64,000 nt of DNA, from positions 3,256,272 to 3,320,271 of the forward strand of contig NZ_MEIY01000001.1 in the NCBI RefSeq assembly GCF_001752365.1, given 5' to 3'. Below, in pieces: positions 31,006-42,948 of the stretch (the stretch's first letter is position 1; each line of letters starts with the position of its first letter). Both the position numbers and the translations under genes were made by a program. This DNA is from Marinobacter sp. X15-166B. Its GTDB lineage: Bacteria > Pseudomonadota > Gammaproteobacteria > Pseudomonadales > Oleiphilaceae. A model generated the notes under the pieces. That model was not told the origin of the DNA. It saw only the letters and a list, made by a program, of their open reading frames with translations, and made no database searches.

Positions 31006-32373
31006 TTATGCCCAGTCCGGCTTGGCGCCATCCCGGTCGGCATAACGGCGACGGCTGCTGGCGCGGTTTTTTTCATCCAGCCAGCTCCGTTTTTCCGCCA
31101 GCCGTATTTCCAGCCCGCGCGGCACCGGATGGTAATAGCGCCGCCCATGGATTGCTTCCGGCAGATAGGCTTCGCCCGCAGCGAAGGCGTCTGGCTCGTC
31201 ATGGGCGTAGCGGTAATCGTCGCCGTGGCCGAGGCTCTCCATCAGTGCAGTAGGCGCGTTGCGCAGATGCACCGGAACCTCGTAATCGGGGTCACGGCGG
31301 ATGTCCGCCATACACTGGTTATAGGCGTTGTAAACGCCCACGCTCTTGGGGGCCAGGGCCAGATAGGTGGCTGCCTGGGCCATGGCCAGTTCGCCTTCCG
31401 GCGATCCCAGGCGCTCCTGCACCTCCCAGGCATCAAGTGCCAGTCGTAACGCCCGGGGGTCGGCATTACCAATATCCTCACTGGCGATGCGTACCAGCCG
31501 CCGCGCCACGTAGAGAGGGTCGCAACCACCGTCGAGCATGCGGCACATCCAGTATAATGCGCCATCGGGGTCTGACCCGCGCACGGATTTATGCAACGCC
31601 GATATCTGGTCGAAAAACACATCCCCGCCTTTGTCAAAACGACGCAGACTGGTTTGCATCACCTGTTCCAGATTTTGCGCGCTGATCCGTGGCGTTCCGT
31701 CGGCATCCGGCTCCGCCAGATCGCTGCCCACCTCCAGCAGATTCAAGGCCCGGCGCGCATCACCACCGGCGGCCGCCGCGATCAGCCGCAACACCTCGGC
31801 GGACACGGCCACCCGGCCTGCCAGTCCGTCCGGAGCCACCAGCGCGCGTTCGAGCAGGGTGATAATTTCGGCGTCGGTAAGATTCTTGAGCACATACACC
31901 CGGCTGCGGGACAACAGGGCGCTGTTGAGTTCAAACGAGGGGTTTTCCGTGGTGGCACCGACAAAGATAAAAGTGCCGTCTTCGATGTGCGGCAAAAACG
32001 CATCTTGCTGGCTTTTGTTGAACCGGTGCACCTCGTCAACAAACAGCAACGTATCCCGCCCCTCGGCCTGTTTGCGCAACTTTGCGCGGTCAACCGCCGC
32101 ACGGATGTCTTTCACCCCACTGAGTACCGCCGACAAGGTTTCGAAACTCAGCTCGCCCAGATTGGCCAGCAACCGGGCGAACGTGGTTTTACCCACGCCG
32201 GGCGGCCCCCAGAGTATCATGGAGTGCAACTGTCCCTGCTCGACCGCTTTACGCAGGGGTTTCCCCGGGCCGAACAAATGCACCTGCCCTACGTAGTCTT
32301 CCAGAGACTGCGGCCGCATCCTGGCCGCCAAAGGCTCAAATCCTTTTTCATCGGCGAACAGATTGTCCTGCAT
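31006..32373 (-). CDS. rarA: Replication-associated recombination ATPase RarA (MgsA)
   Basis: 455 residues, clamp-loader-like AAA+ ATPase. Walker A is GPPGVGKTT, Walker B LFVDEVHRFNKSQQDAF, sensor 1 GATTENPSFELNSALLSR, and the C-terminal tetramerisation domain has PKSVGVYNAYNQ. RarA acts at stalled replication forks. The ATG at 32373 shares a base with the lolA stop (TGATG); the codon before it is TTG and need not be used. Confidence 0.96.
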   Translation of the reverse strand: MQDNLFADEKGFEPLAARMRPQSLEDYVGQVHLFGPGKPLRKAVEQGQLHSMILWGPPGVGKTTFARLLANLGELSFETLSAVLSGVKDIRAAVDRAKLRKQAEGRDTLLFVDEVHRFNKSQQDAFLPHIEDGTFIFVGATTENPSFELNSALLSRSRVYVLKNLTDAEIITLLERALVAPDGLAGRVAVSAEVLRLIAAAAGGDARRALNLLEVGSDLAEPDADGTPRISAQNLEQVMQTSLRRFDKGGDVFFDQISALHKSVRGSDPDGALYWMCRMLDGGCDPLYVARRLVRIASEDIGNADPRALRLALDAWEVQERLGSPEGELAMAQAATYLALAPKSVGVYNAYNQCMADIRRDPDYEVPVHLRNAPTALMESLGHGDDYRYAHDEPDAFAAGEAYLPEAIHGRRYYHPVPRGLEIRLAEKRSWLDEKNRASSRRRYADRDGAKPDWA

Positions 32374-33020
32374 CAACCTTCGTCCCGAATAATATCGACC
32401 CCTTCCGGGTAATCCAGGGTGAAATCGCTGTCTGACAAGCCCTGATTCAAGCGGACATTACTGAAACTTAGAATACTCAGTTGAGCCAGCGAGTCGGTCA
32501 GGCGCATCTCCTGCAGCACTCCATCCGCAAACGACAGTTTCAACGTCACAAACAAGGAGTCGGGATTGCGCGGCGCCAGGGTGAACTCACGCAGTTTATC
32601 CCCGAACTGACGCTCACTGACCCGATAGGTTTCCGCCAGATTACGCACTTCCCCACTGAGCAATAACGCCGGGGTGCTGCTGGCTCGCTGATCCAGTTTA
32701 TGGATGGTCACCTGCTCAAGATCCGGGTCGTACACGGACACCCGCTCGCCATCACTGGCAATAAACTGTGCCATGGGCTGGTTTACCTCCCAGTAAAACA
32801 ACCCGGGCCGCTTGGCTTTCAGCCGCCCATTGGTCTCCTGCACCCGGCTGCCGGTTTCGTTGACCACGATCTGGATAAAATCAGCCTGGTAGGTACGATA
32901 ACTTTGCAGGGTGGCCGCCAATTCAGCGGCGGCCTCTGCCGAGAAGCTCTCATCCGCAGTGGCCAGACAGGCGAACAGGCTTGCCGCCGTCACTAACAAC
33001 CACGCGAATTTTCGGTTCAT
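32373..33020 (-). CDS. lolA: Outer-membrane lipoprotein carrier protein LolA
   Basis: 215 residues. A signal peptide (WLLVTAASLFACLATADES) precedes the LolA half-barrel: TYQADFIQIV, RPGLFYWEVNQP, and LRLTDSLAQ-type later strands. LolA carries lipoproteins such as MltD through the periplasm from LolCDE to LolB. I start at ATG 33020 (MNRK), with ATG 33029 possible. It is coupled to rarA downstream and follows ftsK by 18 bases. Confidence 0.95.
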   Translation of the reverse strand: MNRKFAWLLVTAASLFACLATADESFSAEAAAELAATLQSYRTYQADFIQIVVNETGSRVQETNGRLKAKRPGLFYWEVNQPMAQFIASDGERVSVYDPDLEQVTIHKLDQRASSTPALLLSGEVRNLAETYRVSERQFGDKLREFTLAPRNPDSLFVTLKLSFADGVLQEMRLTDSLAQLSILSFSNVRLNQGLSDSDFTLDYPEGVDIIRDEG

Positions 33021-33038
33021 GTTCCTCATAGCGTACCC

Positions 33039-35630
33039 CTAGTCTTTTGGAGGTGGAGGCGCCAAGACTTCACGGGCACCGTTGTGACCCGCTGCGCTGA
33101 CCACACCGGAAGCCTCCATGGCTTCAACCAGATTCGCGGCCCGGTTGTAGCCGATTTTGAATTTCCGCTGCACCGAGGAAATGGAAACCCTGCGGCCCTC
33201 GGTTACAAACGCTACCGCCTCGTCATACAAAGCGTCCATTTCATTGTCGCCGCCCTCGCTCAGGGTTGGCACACCCGGCAGGTGTTCACCCTCGGCCCCG
33301 TTGAGCACGTCGTCGATGTAAACCGGCTCGCCCCGGGCTTTCCAGGCCGCGACAATCCGATGCACTTCGTCATCGCCGGCAAAGGCCCCGTGCACCCGCA
33401 CCGGCAACCCGGACCCCGGAGGCAGATACAGCATGTCACCATGGCCGAGCAATTGCTCGGCCCCACCCTGATCCAACACCGTGCGGGAATCTATTTTCGA
33501 CGACACCTGGAAGGAGATACGGGTAGGTATATTGGCCTTGATCAAACCGGTGATTACGTCAACCGAGGGTCGCTGGGTGGCCAGGATGAGGTGAATTCCC
33601 GCTGCCCGGGCTTTTTGTGCAATACGGGCAATCAGCTCTTCCACCTTTTTACCCACGATCATGATCATGTCAGCAAATTCGTCAATGACCACGACAATAA
33701 AGGGTAAGGTTTCCAGCTCTGGCCGTTGTTGCTCGTCGTTATCCAGGTATTCGTCCGGCTTCCATAACGGATCCAGAATCGGTTCCCCGGCGGCCCGGGC
33801 CTCTTTGACCTTGCGGTTGTAACCCGCAAGGTTGCGCACCCCCAGGCTGGCCATCAAACGATAGCGCCGTTCCATTTCCGCCACGCACCACCGCAAGGCG
33901 TTGGCGGCTTCCTTCATGTCGGTCACCACCGGGGCCAGCAGATGGGGAATGCCTTCGTAAACACTGAGCTCGAGCATTTTAGGATCGACCATGATGAAGC
34001 GGACGTCCTCAGGCCCGGCTTTGAGCAGCATGCTCAGCAGCATGGCGTTGACCCCGACCGACTTACCGGAACCGGTGGTACCGGCCACCAGCAAATGGGG
34101 CATTTTAGCCAGATTGGCGACCATGGGATTGCCGCCGATATCGTTCCCCAGCGCCATGGTTAATGGCGAGGCGGACTCTTGAAACACTGCGGCTCCCAGC
34201 ACCTCACTGAGGCGCACCATTTGCCGGATTTCATTGGGAATTTCGATGCCCACCACCGATTTCCCCGGAATCACCTCAACCACGCGCACACTGAGCACGG
34301 CCAGCGAACGGGCCAGGTCTTTCGCCAGGTTGGTGATCCGGCTGACCTTGACCCCGGCCGCGGGTTTTATTTCAAAGCGGGTGATGACCGGCCCGGGGTT
34401 GACCTCCACCACCTCCACCGACACCCCGAAATCGGCCAGTTTCTCTTCCAGCAGCCGCGACATGTGCTCGAGGGATTCTTCGGTATAGCCTTTTTCCGGG
34501 TGTGGCTCTGCAGGGTCCAGCAACGAAATCGGTGGAATGGGGCTCTCAATGTCTTCCAGCAAGGACGGCTGCCGCGACCCGCTGCTCATTTTGGGCCGGT
34601 CGTCTTCCCGTTTGAACGGTGAGATTTTCAGAGTCTTGGCGGTCTTGCCCGCCGCAGACGAAGCCGCCCGCCTGGTGGCCGCTGCTTTTGAACGCCCCCC
34701 TCCGATGCCGGACACCGCCGGTTCCTGATGTTCGATCAACTCCGGCTCATCCGCTGTTATGGCGGCCAGACTGTCCAGCCCCGGCTCCCGTCTCGAGGCC
34801 AGCGCGGATTTCCGACCCGACGGATGGCGCGCGGACTTGCGGCCGAAGCCGGGGATTCGCCGCCACCAGGCCAGCTTGTCACCGTTGCTCCCCCGGGTAA
34901 CCCGCTCCCGCACTATGGGGGGCTCTGGTTCCGCGGGGGATGGCGTTTGCGTCGCTGCAGCTGTCGCCAATAGCGGGTTCTGCTCTTTGCGTGCAAACAG
35001 CAGCGCTTTCAGCGACTCGCCCATGCGCAGGGTGTACCCGCCCACCTGATCCATGATCCAGAACCAGGACAGCCCCGTGGTTACGGTCAGGGCAAACAAA
35101 AAGATGGCCACCAGCAGCAGCGTGGTAGCCGGCAAATTGAAAAAACGCACCATGGCGTCCGAGACCGCGGCGCCCATGGTCCCGCCCGACGACGCTTGCA
35201 AACCAAACAGAGAGTACAGCGACAGCAGACTGGTGGCAGACAACAGGATCAGCAGGAATCCGCCAAAGCGCATTAAAAACAGCGGCCAGTGCAAATCCAG
35301 CGGCTTGTTGCGCCGCCGGATGATCATGACGGCATAACCGGCCACCATCGCCGGGAATAAAAACGCCACGTGACCAAAGAAATGCCGCAGCAGACTGGCC
35401 AGCCAGGCACCGGTGCGTCCGGCGGCATTGGTCACTTCGGTCTGGTGTCCGATGCTGGCCCACCCCGGGTCAGAGGGACTGAACGTCACCAACGCCATTG
35501 CCAGATAGATGCACAGCACGATCAAGCCGATTACTGTGCCTTCCCTTGCGCCTTGCGCGGCCAGACGACGAAAGCGCTGTTGCTTGTCAGTCAGCTCCTT
35601 GGGGGTTGATGCTTTTTTGGGCTCAGCCAT
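33039..35630 (-). CDS. ftsK: DNA translocase FtsK
   Basis: 863 residues. Four membrane helices (about 30-210), a Pro/Ala/Arg-rich linker (210-360), the alpha-beta motor with Walker [14 protein letters not shown] and Walker [16 protein letters not shown], and the gamma winged-helix domain (last 65 residues, [22 protein letters not shown]) that reads KOPS. It couples septation to chromosome dimer resolution. The linker is short compared with E. coli FtsK and close to the Pseudomonas form. Confidence 0.97.
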   Translation of the reverse strand: MAEPKKASTPKELTDKQQRFRRLAAQGAREGTVIGLIVLCIYLAMALVTFSPSDPGWASIGHQTEVTNAAGRTGAWLASLLRHFFGHVAFLFPAMVAGYAVMIIRRRNKPLDLHWPLFLMRFGGFLLILLSATSLLSLYSLFGLQASSGGTMGAAVSDAMVRFFNLPATTLLLVAIFLFALTVTTGLSWFWIMDQVGGYTLRMGESLKALLFARKEQNPLLATAAATQTPSPAEPEPPIVRERVTRGSNGDKLAWWRRIPGFGRKSARHPSGRKSALASRREPGLDSLAAITADEPELIEHQEPAVSGIGGGRSKAAATRRAASSAAGKTAKTLKISPFKREDDRPKMSSGSRQPSLLEDIESPIPPISLLDPAEPHPEKGYTEESLEHMSRLLEEKLADFGVSVEVVEVNPGPVITRFEIKPAAGVKVSRITNLAKDLARSLAVLSVRVVEVIPGKSVVGIEIPNEIRQMVRLSEVLGAAVFQESASPLTMALGNDIGGNPMVANLAKMPHLLVAGTTGSGKSVGVNAMLLSMLLKAGPEDVRFIMVDPKMLELSVYEGIPHLLAPVVTDMKEAANALRWCVAEMERRYRLMASLGVRNLAGYNRKVKEARAAGEPILDPLWKPDEYLDNDEQQRPELETLPFIVVVIDEFADMIMIVGKKVEELIARIAQKARAAGIHLILATQRPSVDVITGLIKANIPTRISFQVSSKIDSRTVLDQGGAEQLLGHGDMLYLPPGSGLPVRVHGAFAGDDEVHRIVAAWKARGEPVYIDDVLNGAEGEHLPGVPTLSEGGDNEMDALYDEAVAFVTEGRRVSISSVQRKFKIGYNRAANLVEAMEASGVVSAAGHNGAREVLAPPPPKD

Positions 35631-35651
35631 GAATATTAAGACAATTCCACT

Positions 35652-36881
35652 TTAATCTTGAGTTGCCAGCGCAGCCAGGCCGCGTCCGAGGTCATACTTG
35701 ATATCGTCAATCGCCTCTATACCGACCGACACCCGGATCAGGTTGTCGCTGATCCCGGCCTGCAGTTTGTCTTCCGGAGACAGCCGGCCGTGGGTGGTGG
35801 TCGCAGGATGGGTAATGGTGGTTTTCACATCCCCAAGGTTGGCGGTTATCGAGATCATCCGGGTGGCGTCGATAAACGCCCACGCCTGCTCTCTCCCCCC
35901 CTTCACCGTAAACGACAACACCCCGCCGAACCCGGACTGCTGGCGTTTCGCCAACTCGTGCTGCGGATGATCGGGCAGACCGGAATAGTATACCTGATCA
36001 ATAACTTCCTGCTGCTGCAGCCATTTCGCCAACTCTAGCGCATTATCACAGTGGGCACGCATACGAATCGGTAAGGTTTCCAGGCCCTTGAGAAACGTCC
36101 AGGCGTTGAACGGGCTCATGGTGGGTCCGGCAGACCGCATGAAACCGAAAACCTCTTCCAGCAACCGGTCAGGCCCCACTACCACGCCACCGACGCACCG
36201 GCCCTGTCCGTCCAGATACTTGGTGGCCGAATGGACCACGATATCGGCCCCCAACTCCAGCGGACGCTGCAATACCGGTGTGCAAAAACAGTTATCGACC
36301 ACCAGCAACGCATCCGCCCGATGCGCCAGGTCGGCCAGTGCTTCAATGTCGGCTACATCCCCCAGCGGGTTGGTGGGGGTTTCCAAAAACAGCATGCGCG
36401 TTTGTGGGGTGATGGCGCTGCGCCACTCATCCAGTTCGGTCGGACTGGCGAAGGAGGTCGTCACCCCAAAACCGGCCATGTATTTCTGGAACAACACATT
36501 GGTGGTACCGAACACGCCCCGGGAGCAGATGACATGGTCACCACTTTGCAGATGAGCCATACAGGTGGCCAGGATCGCCGCCATGCCCGACGCCGTGGCC
36601 ACCGCCCGCTCGGCTCCTTCCAACGCGGCAATCCGCCCTTCAAACGCCTGTACGGTCGGGTTGGTGAAACGCGAGTAGATGTTACCCGGCTCGTCTCCTG
36701 CAAACCGGGCGGCCGCCTGGGCCGCGCTGCCGTACACGAAACTGGACGTCGCAAAGATCGGATCGCTGTGCTCCAGTTGTGCGGTGCGCAGTTGTCCGGC
36801 GCGCACCGCCAGGGTATCGACTGACATACCGTCAAGATCCGACTCCGGAATAAAACTGTGCTCTTCACGGCAATGCGTCAT
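35652..36881 (-). CDS. metZ: O-succinylhomoserine sulfhydrylase
   Basis: 409 residues, Cys/Met-metabolism PLP enzyme. The PLP lysine is in HSATKYLDGQGRCVGG; YSRFTNPT, TASGMAAI and ETPTNP are family motifs. The GQGRCVGG context and position beside purF identify MetZ rather than MetB. It makes homocysteine directly from O-succinylhomoserine and sulfide, linking the sulfite reductase to MetH. A seven-G run inside the gene is in frame. It lies 21 bases after purF. Confidence 0.95.
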   Translation of the reverse strand: MTHCREEHSFIPESDLDGMSVDTLAVRAGQLRTAQLEHSDPIFATSSFVYGSAAQAAARFAGDEPGNIYSRFTNPTVQAFEGRIAALEGAERAVATASGMAAILATCMAHLQSGDHVICSRGVFGTTNVLFQKYMAGFGVTTSFASPTELDEWRSAITPQTRMLFLETPTNPLGDVADIEALADLAHRADALLVVDNCFCTPVLQRPLELGADIVVHSATKYLDGQGRCVGGVVVGPDRLLEEVFGFMRSAGPTMSPFNAWTFLKGLETLPIRMRAHCDNALELAKWLQQQEVIDQVYYSGLPDHPQHELAKRQQSGFGGVLSFTVKGGREQAWAFIDATRMISITANLGDVKTTITHPATTTHGRLSPEDKLQAGISDNLIRVSVGIEAIDDIKYDLGRGLAALATQD

Positions 36882-36902
36882 GTAACAGGTTCCTTTATTA
36901 AT

Positions 36903-38423
36903 TCAATCTTCGTCGTTGTGCAGATCAATGATGCCATTGTCTTTGCTTTGGCCCGCGGCCTGGGAGCGTTGTTCGTCGTTTCGCAATGCTTCCAGCTCGG
37001 TCAGGTACCGGGCGTCAATGTCGCCCGTGACGTACTGACCATTGAATACCGAGCACTCCCAATCGTCGATGTCCGGGTTTACGTCACTGACGCAGGTTAT
37101 CAGGTCCGGCAGATCCTGATAAATCAACCAGTCAGCGCCGATCAGCTGACGGATTTCCTCGACGCTGCGGTTATGGGCAATGAGTTCGTTGGCGGAGGGC
37201 ATGTCAATGCCATACACATTCGGGTAACGCACCGGAGGCGCGGCGGAGGCAAAATACACATTGGCCGCTCCGGCATCCCGGGCCATTTCCACGATCTCTT
37301 TGCAGGTAGTACCACGCACAATGGAATCGTCCACCAGCATGACATTCTTGCCGCGGAACTCCAGATCAATGGGGTTCAGTTTCTGGCGCACGGACTTTTT
37401 GCGCATGGTCTGGCCGGGCATGATGAAGGTGCGGCCGATGTAACGGTTTTTAATGAAGCCTTCGCGAAACTTGACCCCCAACCGATACGCCAGTTGCATG
37501 GCAGAGGTTCGGCTGGTGTCGGGAATCGGGATGACCACATCGATATCGTGGTCGGGGCGTTCCCGCAACAACTTGTCCGCCAGAGTTTCACCCATGCGCA
37601 GACGCGCCTTGTATACCGACACCTTGTCCATAATGGAATCCGGGCGGGCAAAATACACATGCTCGAAAATGCACGGAATCAGCCGGGAGGTTTCCGCGCA
37701 CTGCTGGGTGTACAGCGTACCGTCCGTTTCAATGTACACCGCTTCGCCGGGCTGGATGTCCCGCACCAGGGTAAACCCGGCCGCGTTCAACGCCACGCTT
37801 TCAGAGGCGATCATGTACTCGCGCCCCTGTTCGCTTTCACGCACCCCGTAGCAGGCGGGACGAATGCCGTTGGGGTCCCGGAAACCGACAATGCCGTAGC
37901 CGGTGACCATGGCAATGGCGGCGTAGGCACCGCGACACCGCCGGTGGACAGCGCTGACCGCTGCGAAGATATCATCCTTGGTCGGCTTGAGTTTGCCCAG
38001 CTTTTGCAGTTCATGGGCAAACACATTCAATAACACTTCGGAATCGGAGGTGGTGTTGATGTGGCGAAGGTCGGTGCGGAACAAATCCTCACTCAGGTCG
38101 GCGGCGTTGGTCAGGTTGCCATTATGGGCCAGCGTAATGCCGTAGGGGCTGTTGACATAGAACGGCTGTGCTTCCGCCGAGCTGGAGCTGCCCGCCGTGG
38201 GGTAACGCACGTGACCTATACCCACATTGCCCACCAGCCGGCGCATATGACGGGTGCGGAACACATCCCGTACCAGGCCATTGTCTTTGCGTAGAAAAAA
38301 CTTGTCGTCCTGAAACGTTACGATACCGGCCGCATCCTGGCCCCGGTGCTGCAAGACGGTCAGCGCGTCATAGAGCGTCTGGTTTACGTTAGAGGTACTG
38401 ACAATACCGACAATTCCACACAT
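36903..38423 (-). CDS. purF: Amidophosphoribosyltransferase
   Basis: 506 residues. The N-terminal nucleophile is Cys2 (MCGIVGIVS) after methionine removal; GHVRYPTAG and AHNGNLTNA line the glutaminase site. The C-terminal phosphoribosyltransferase has [13 protein letters not shown]. It commits PRPP to purine synthesis. It sits between cvpA and metZ, as in Pseudomonas. Confidence 0.98.
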   Translation of the reverse strand: MCGIVGIVSTSNVNQTLYDALTVLQHRGQDAAGIVTFQDDKFFLRKDNGLVRDVFRTRHMRRLVGNVGIGHVRYPTAGSSSSAEAQPFYVNSPYGITLAHNGNLTNAADLSEDLFRTDLRHINTTSDSEVLLNVFAHELQKLGKLKPTKDDIFAAVSAVHRRCRGAYAAIAMVTGYGIVGFRDPNGIRPACYGVRESEQGREYMIASESVALNAAGFTLVRDIQPGEAVYIETDGTLYTQQCAETSRLIPCIFEHVYFARPDSIMDKVSVYKARLRMGETLADKLLRERPDHDIDVVIPIPDTSRTSAMQLAYRLGVKFREGFIKNRYIGRTFIMPGQTMRKKSVRQKLNPIDLEFRGKNVMLVDDSIVRGTTCKEIVEMARDAGAANVYFASAAPPVRYPNVYGIDMPSANELIAHNRSVEEIRQLIGADWLIYQDLPDLITCVSDVNPDIDDWECSVFNGQYVTGDIDARYLTELEALRNDEQRSQAAGQSKDNGIIDLHNDED

Positions 38424-38458
38424 GGGCTGGGTGTTCTCCGAAGCGTTAGGTCTGAATG

Positions 38459-39010
38459 TTAGTGGGGTGTGGCCGCTCGTTCCACACCATTAACAGGGTG
38501 ATTCTCAGCGGGCTCGAGAAACCGGACAAAATCGTCACCCAGGGTACGTCTGGACCAGCTTTCCACCACGGCAAGCCGGTCAATCATAATGGAGGTTCGC
38601 CACCAGGTGTCCTGTGCCAGGGGGGTATAGCGAATGAATGCGATCGCCACGATCACCACCACCAACCCGCGCAGCAGGCCAAATCCCATGCCCAGCACAC
38701 GATCCGTGGCTGTCAGGCCGGTCGCGCGCACCAGGTGTCCTACCATATTATTAATAATAGCGCCCACCATCAGCGCGCCGAAAAATAAAATCGCAAATGC
38801 GGAGATCAGCCGGACCAGCGGCGTTTCCACGGTGCTTTCAAGCAAAGTCTGCATTTGGGGGTGAAAAGTCCGGGCGATGATAAACGCACCAACCCAGGTA
38901 ACAAGAGAGAGCGCCTCTTTGACAAAACCGCGCTTAAGACTGATCAGTGTCGATACGGCAATCAGGGCAATTATGACCCAGTCTATCCAGATCAACGCGT
39001 TCATGGGCAA
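38459..39010 (-). CDS. cvpA: CvpA family membrane protein
   Basis: 183 residues with four hydrophobic helices: [22 protein letters not shown] at the N-terminus is the CvpA signature, followed by [31 protein letters not shown] and [16 protein letters not shown]. CvpA is named for colicin V production and is linked to envelope homeostasis; its exact role is not settled. It lies 35 bases upstream of purF. Confidence 0.93.
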   Translation of the reverse strand: MPMNALIWIDWVIIALIAVSTLISLKRGFVKEALSLVTWVGAFIIARTFHPQMQTLLESTVETPLVRLISAFAILFFGALMVGAIINNMVGHLVRATGLTATDRVLGMGFGLLRGLVVVIVAIAFIRYTPLAQDTWWRTSIMIDRLAVVESWSRRTLGDDFVRFLEPAENHPVNGVERAATPH

Positions 39011-39073
39011 CTCAACCAGGAAGCAGAAACGCGAATTCTAACAGGAATTGGCGTCACATCGAAGGGTTAATCA

Positions 39074-39754
39074 CTAGTCGTTCGAGGTTACAAGACTATT
39101 CAGCCCAAAGGCGGCATCAAGGGCTTTTTTGGCCCGTTCTGCTTCGCTTTTGTCGGCGAATGGTCCCGAAAACACACGCGTCAGGGAGGAGTCACCCCGG
39201 GGCACTTCCTGCAGGTGGGAGTGGTAGCCTTTCTCCCGCACCCGGTCGCGCAACCGGCGGGCGTTCTCCGCATTGCCAAAGCTGCCCAACTGGATGACCC
39301 ATGCCCCCTTGAGGGACCGGGTGAAGTCAGCACTGGCGGTTTCCGCGGGCACCCTGGCCGCGGGTTCCGGCCTGGGCTCCGGCCTGGGCTCCGGCGTGCT
39401 GGCAACCGGCGGCTCTGGCTCCCGCGCTTCTGGCGGTGCGGGCTGGGTTATTGCGGGCTCCGCCAGCTCCGGCAGAGGTTCGCTCGGCGGAGCTTGCCGC
39501 GCGGGCGGCGCTGCGGTATCGGCAGGTTCTTCCAGCCGGTAAGACGGTATGTCTGCGGGTTTGGGTTGCGGCACATGGACTTCGGGAAACGGTGGCTCTT
39601 CCGGCAGGGTGATGGCGCGCGAGGTGCGCTCGGAATGAGGCTCATCAAACAGCATGGGCACAAAGATGACCACCAGGGAGATCAGTACCAGTGCACCAAT
39701 TATTCGTTGCTTGAGCCCATCCACGCTTTTCAGCCCCTTCTGTCTACCAATCAT
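39074..39754 (-). CDS. dedD: SPOR-domain membrane protein (DedD-like)
   Basis: 226 residues. Residues 1-40 contain one membrane anchor (IIGALVLISLVVIFVPMLF), 45-145 are a Pro/Glu/Ala-rich linker, and 150-226 form a SPOR domain (AWVIQLGSFGNAENARRLRDR) that binds denuded peptidoglycan at the septum. E. coli DedD has the same layout and helps cell division. It lies between folC and cvpA. The family name is safe; equivalence to E. coli DedD rests on layout and position. Confidence 0.85.
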   Translation of the reverse strand: MIGRQKGLKSVDGLKQRIIGALVLISLVVIFVPMLFDEPHSERTSRAITLPEEPPFPEVHVPQPKPADIPSYRLEEPADTAAPPARQAPPSEPLPELAEPAITQPAPPEAREPEPPVASTPEPRPEPRPEPAARVPAETASADFTRSLKGAWVIQLGSFGNAENARRLRDRVREKGYHSHLQEVPRGDSSLTRVFSGPFADKSEAERAKKALDAAFGLNSLVTSND

Positions 39755-39839
39755 TTGACCCGCAGGACGATACGAACGGGATAAATACTAACTGCCTGTC
39801 ACCGAGAACTCAAAACAAGTCGCCGCCCATGTCCGATTA

Positions 39840-41162
39840 TTAAGTTTCCACAGGGTGCCTGACCCAGCGCCGGGCGTCCTCCACGGTAAAAAAGGAACCG
39901 AACGCGATGATCAGATCGTCGGGGGCTGCTTTGGCGATGGCCTCGCCCAGAGCCTCGCTGACGCAGCTGTGACACTGCACAGACGAACCGGCGTCCGCCA
40001 GTTCGGGTTTCACCCGCTCCGCAAGCTCGGCAACGCCGAGGCCACGACTGACCGCCAGACCGGCCAGATGCCAGTGATCGACCACACCGGACAGCGCACG
40101 CACCACGCCGGCGGTATCCTTGTCTTCCAGGCACGCGTACACAGCCCGGATCTGTCCCCGACCCCGGACCTGGGTCAGCTTGCCTGCCAACCAACCGGCC
40201 GCGTGCGGGTTGTGGCCCACATCCACATACAGTGCCGGATCGGCACGGAGCTTCTCGAAGCGTCCGGGCAAACGCACCCGACCGATAGCGGCGACCACCG
40301 CATCATCGCTCAGCTCCGGCTCCAGCAGGACCGCTGCAATCACGGCCGCCGCCATACTCTTTTCCGGCAGATGACACTGCGGCAGCGTGACAGCCCGCCC
40401 GAGGGAGGGACAAGCGATGGCAAGCCCTCCCCTCCCGGTGGGGGTCAACTCATAACCCTTTCCCGGGCGGAGCAGCGGGATACTCTGGGCAGACGCCTGC
40501 TGCAGCACCGAGGCGGGCGGTTCCAGATCGGCATAAACGGCAGGTTTGCCCCTGCGCAGAATGCCCGCCTTTTCAAAGCCGATCACCTCCCGGTCATCAC
40601 CCAGATAGGAAACGTGATCAATATCAATGGAGGTAATGATGGCAAGATCCGCGTCCACGATATTGACCGCGTCCAGGCGCCCGCCCAGCCCCACCTCCAG
40701 TATCCAGTCGTCCACCCCGGCCTCAGCCATCAGCACCAGCGCGGCCAGTGTGCCGAACTCGAAATAGGTCAGCGTGGTCTCACCGCGAGCCTGTTCGATT
40801 GCATTGAAGGCGGCCACCAGAGAGCGGTCTGAAACCTCAGCGCCATCGATCCGCACTCGCTCGTTGTAGCGCTCGAGATGGGGAGAGGTGTAAGTGCCCA
40901 CGGAGCGCCCGGCCTGGCTGAGCAGTTGCTCAAGCGCGCCCACCGTGCTGCCTTTGCCATTGGTGCCCGCCACGGTAATGACCCGGGCCTCGGGACGGCG
41001 GCGGAACAGACGCCGGTAAACCGTCAATACCCGCTCCAGCCCCATGTCAATTTCGGCGGGATGTATGGATTCGAGGTAGCCAAGCCACTGAGCCAGGGTG
41101 GCGTCAGCGCCCGGTGCAAGCGGGCGCGCCGCGGATGCATTATTCTTCGGCAACGTCGGCAT
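39840..41162 (-). CDS. folC: Bifunctional folylpolyglutamate/dihydrofolate synthase
   Basis: 440 residues, Mur-ligase fold. The P-loop is AGTNGKGST, with [19 protein letters not shown] and [13 protein letters not shown] typical of FolC. It adds glutamate to dihydropteroate and folates, giving MetH's cofactor. The ATG at 41162 overlaps the accD end by 23 bases; upstream in-frame residues belong to accD sequence in another frame. The order accD-folC-SPOR-cvpA-purF is conserved. Confidence 0.96.
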   Translation of the reverse strand: MPTLPKNNASAARPLAPGADATLAQWLGYLESIHPAEIDMGLERVLTVYRRLFRRRPEARVITVAGTNGKGSTVGALEQLLSQAGRSVGTYTSPHLERYNERVRIDGAEVSDRSLVAAFNAIEQARGETTLTYFEFGTLAALVLMAEAGVDDWILEVGLGGRLDAVNIVDADLAIITSIDIDHVSYLGDDREVIGFEKAGILRRGKPAVYADLEPPASVLQQASAQSIPLLRPGKGYELTPTGRGGLAIACPSLGRAVTLPQCHLPEKSMAAAVIAAVLLEPELSDDAVVAAIGRVRLPGRFEKLRADPALYVDVGHNPHAAGWLAGKLTQVRGRGQIRAVYACLEDKDTAGVVRALSGVVDHWHLAGLAVSRGLGVAELAERVKPELADAGSSVQCHSCVSEALGEAIAKAAPDDLIIAFGSFFTVEDARRWVRHPVET

Positions 41163-42069
41163 CCGGTTTTTCAGTGATCTCAAATTCGATGGGTGCTTCC
41201 GTCCCCGGGCGTTCCTGTCCGGTGAATTTGGCCAGCACGTGCGCCACCCGCTCACGCATCTGATGGCGATGCAGAATCATGTCGATGGCGCCGTGCTCCA
41301 GCAGAAACTCACTGCGCTGGAAACCTTCCGGCAGCTTCTCCCGCACGGTCTGCTCGATGACCCTGGGGCCGGCAAAACCGATAAGGGCATTCGGCTCTGC
41401 AATGTTGAGATCCCCCAGCATGGCGAGGCTCGCGGACACGCCACCGAACACCGGATCGGTGAGCACCGAAATATAAGGAATGCCCTCCTGTTTCATGCGC
41501 TCCAGAACCGCAGCGGTCTTGGACATCTGCATCAGCGACAGGATGGCTTCCTGCATACGTGCGCCGCCACTGGCGGAGAAACACACCAGCGGAATACGCT
41601 CTTCCAGACAGACATTGGCCGCCTGCACAAACTTCTCTCCTACGACCTGCCCCATGGAGCCGCCCAGAAAGTTGAATTCGAACGCGCACGCCACCAACGG
41701 GATACCCAGGGTGGTGCCACGCATGACCAGCAGGGCATCTTTTTCACCGGTGGCTTTCTGGTTCTGGGTCAGCCGGTCCTTGTAGCGTTTGCTGTCGCGG
41801 AATTTCAGACGATCCCAGGGCTCCAGATCAACCGCGAGTTCCTGACGCCCCTCTTCATCCAGAAAAATATCCAGACGCCGGCGCGCGGTGACGCGCATGT
41901 GATGGTTGCACTTCGGGCACACATCCAGGTTTTTGTCCAGCTCAGGTTTGTATAGAAACGCGCTGCACTTGGGGCATTTCTTCCACACCCCTTCGGGCAC
42001 GCTGTTGCTGCGCTGCTTGGAGTCCGAGCGGATCATGCTCGGCATGATCTTGTCCAGCCAGTTACTCAT
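41140..42069 (-). CDS. accD: Acetyl-CoA carboxylase carboxyltransferase subunit beta
   Basis: 309 residues. The N-terminal zinc ribbon has CPKC near 33 and CPKC about 19 residues later; the crotonase-fold carboxyltransferase follows with [13 protein letters not shown] and [18 protein letters not shown]. It joins AccA to transfer carboxyl from biotin to acetyl-CoA. The C-terminal EEE-rich tail ends inside the folC start region. Confidence 0.98.
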   Translation of the reverse strand: MSNWLDKIMPSMIRSDSKQRSNSVPEGVWKKCPKCSAFLYKPELDKNLDVCPKCNHHMRVTARRRLDIFLDEEGRQELAVDLEPWDRLKFRDSKRYKDRLTQNQKATGEKDALLVMRGTTLGIPLVACAFEFNFLGGSMGQVVGEKFVQAANVCLEERIPLVCFSASGGARMQEAILSLMQMSKTAAVLERMKQEGIPYISVLTDPVFGGVSASLAMLGDLNIAEPNALIGFAGPRVIEQTVREKLPEGFQRSEFLLEHGAIDMILHRHQMRERVAHVLAKFTGQERPGTEAPIEFEITEKPDADVAEE

Positions 42070-42123
42070 GATGTCTTCCTGTTCGTTGCTGCATGTCTAC
42101 CGGGTGCCTCTGCAAGGCCTGTC

Positions 42124-42939
42124 TCATTCTGCAGGTAGGGCATCCAGTGCTTCACGCATTGGAGAAAGCAAGCCTTGTAACGCCGCTTTCAGTTGATCCG
42201 GTTGGGTCTGATTTCTGGCTATTGTATCGACCAGAACACTGCCGACAATTACACCATCGGATACCTGCCCCACAGCGGCGGCGGTCTTGGCGTCGCGGAT
42301 GCCAAAGCCAACCCCCACCGGCAGGGCCGTCAGTTCCTGGATATGCCGGACCTTGTCCGCCACTTCATCCACATTAATCGATGCAGACCCGGTCACACCC
42401 TTGATGGAAACGTAGTACACATAGCCCGAGGAGTGGGTGCTTATAGCACGGATCCGCTCATCCGAAGTGGTTGGCGCCAGCAAGAATATGGAATCCAGTT
42501 GCCGGGCGGCCAGCAAGGGCGACACATCCCCGGCTTCCTCCGGTGGCAGGTCAACGATCAGCACACCGTCCAGGCCGGCGTCGGCTGCCGCATCCGCGAA
42601 CGCCTCAAAGCCCATCGTCTCTATGGGGTTAAGATAGCTCATAAAAACCACCGGAGTGGTGGAATTGCTCTCCCGGAAGGTCTTGACCATTTCGATCACC
42701 CGCTTGAGTGTCGTGCCGTGCTCGAGCGCGCGCTCACTGGCCAACTGGATCACCGGGCCGTCGGCCATTGGATCGGAAAAAGGAATACCCAGTTCGATGA
42801 TGTCACAGCCGGCGTCGACCAACGTGTGCATGATGTCAACGGTTTGGTCAGGGTGCGGGTCGCCCGCGGTGATAAACGGAATAAGCGCTTTTTTGCCCTG
42901 TTGTTTCAGAGCGGTTAATACACCTTCAATACGACTCAT
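42124..42939 (-). CDS. trpA: Tryptophan synthase alpha subunit
   Basis: 271 residues, TIM barrel. The catalytic residues are Glu in [17 protein letters not shown] and Asp in [28 protein letters not shown] is the phosphate loop. It cleaves indole-3-glycerol phosphate and channels indole to TrpB. It lies 9 bases after trpB. No leader peptide or attenuator is evident near trpF. Confidence 0.98.
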   Translation of the reverse strand: MSRIEGVLTALKQQGKKALIPFITAGDPHPDQTVDIMHTLVDAGCDIIELGIPFSDPMADGPVIQLASERALEHGTTLKRVIEMVKTFRESNSTTPVVFMSYLNPIETMGFEAFADAAADAGLDGVLIVDLPPEEAGDVSPLLAARQLDSIFLLAPTTSDERIRAISTHSSGYVYYVSIKGVTGSASINVDEVADKVRHIQELTALPVGVGFGIRDAKTAAAVGQVSDGVIVGSVLVDTIARNQTQPDQLKAALQGLLSPMREALDALPAE

Positions 42940-42948
42940 GGCTGCCTC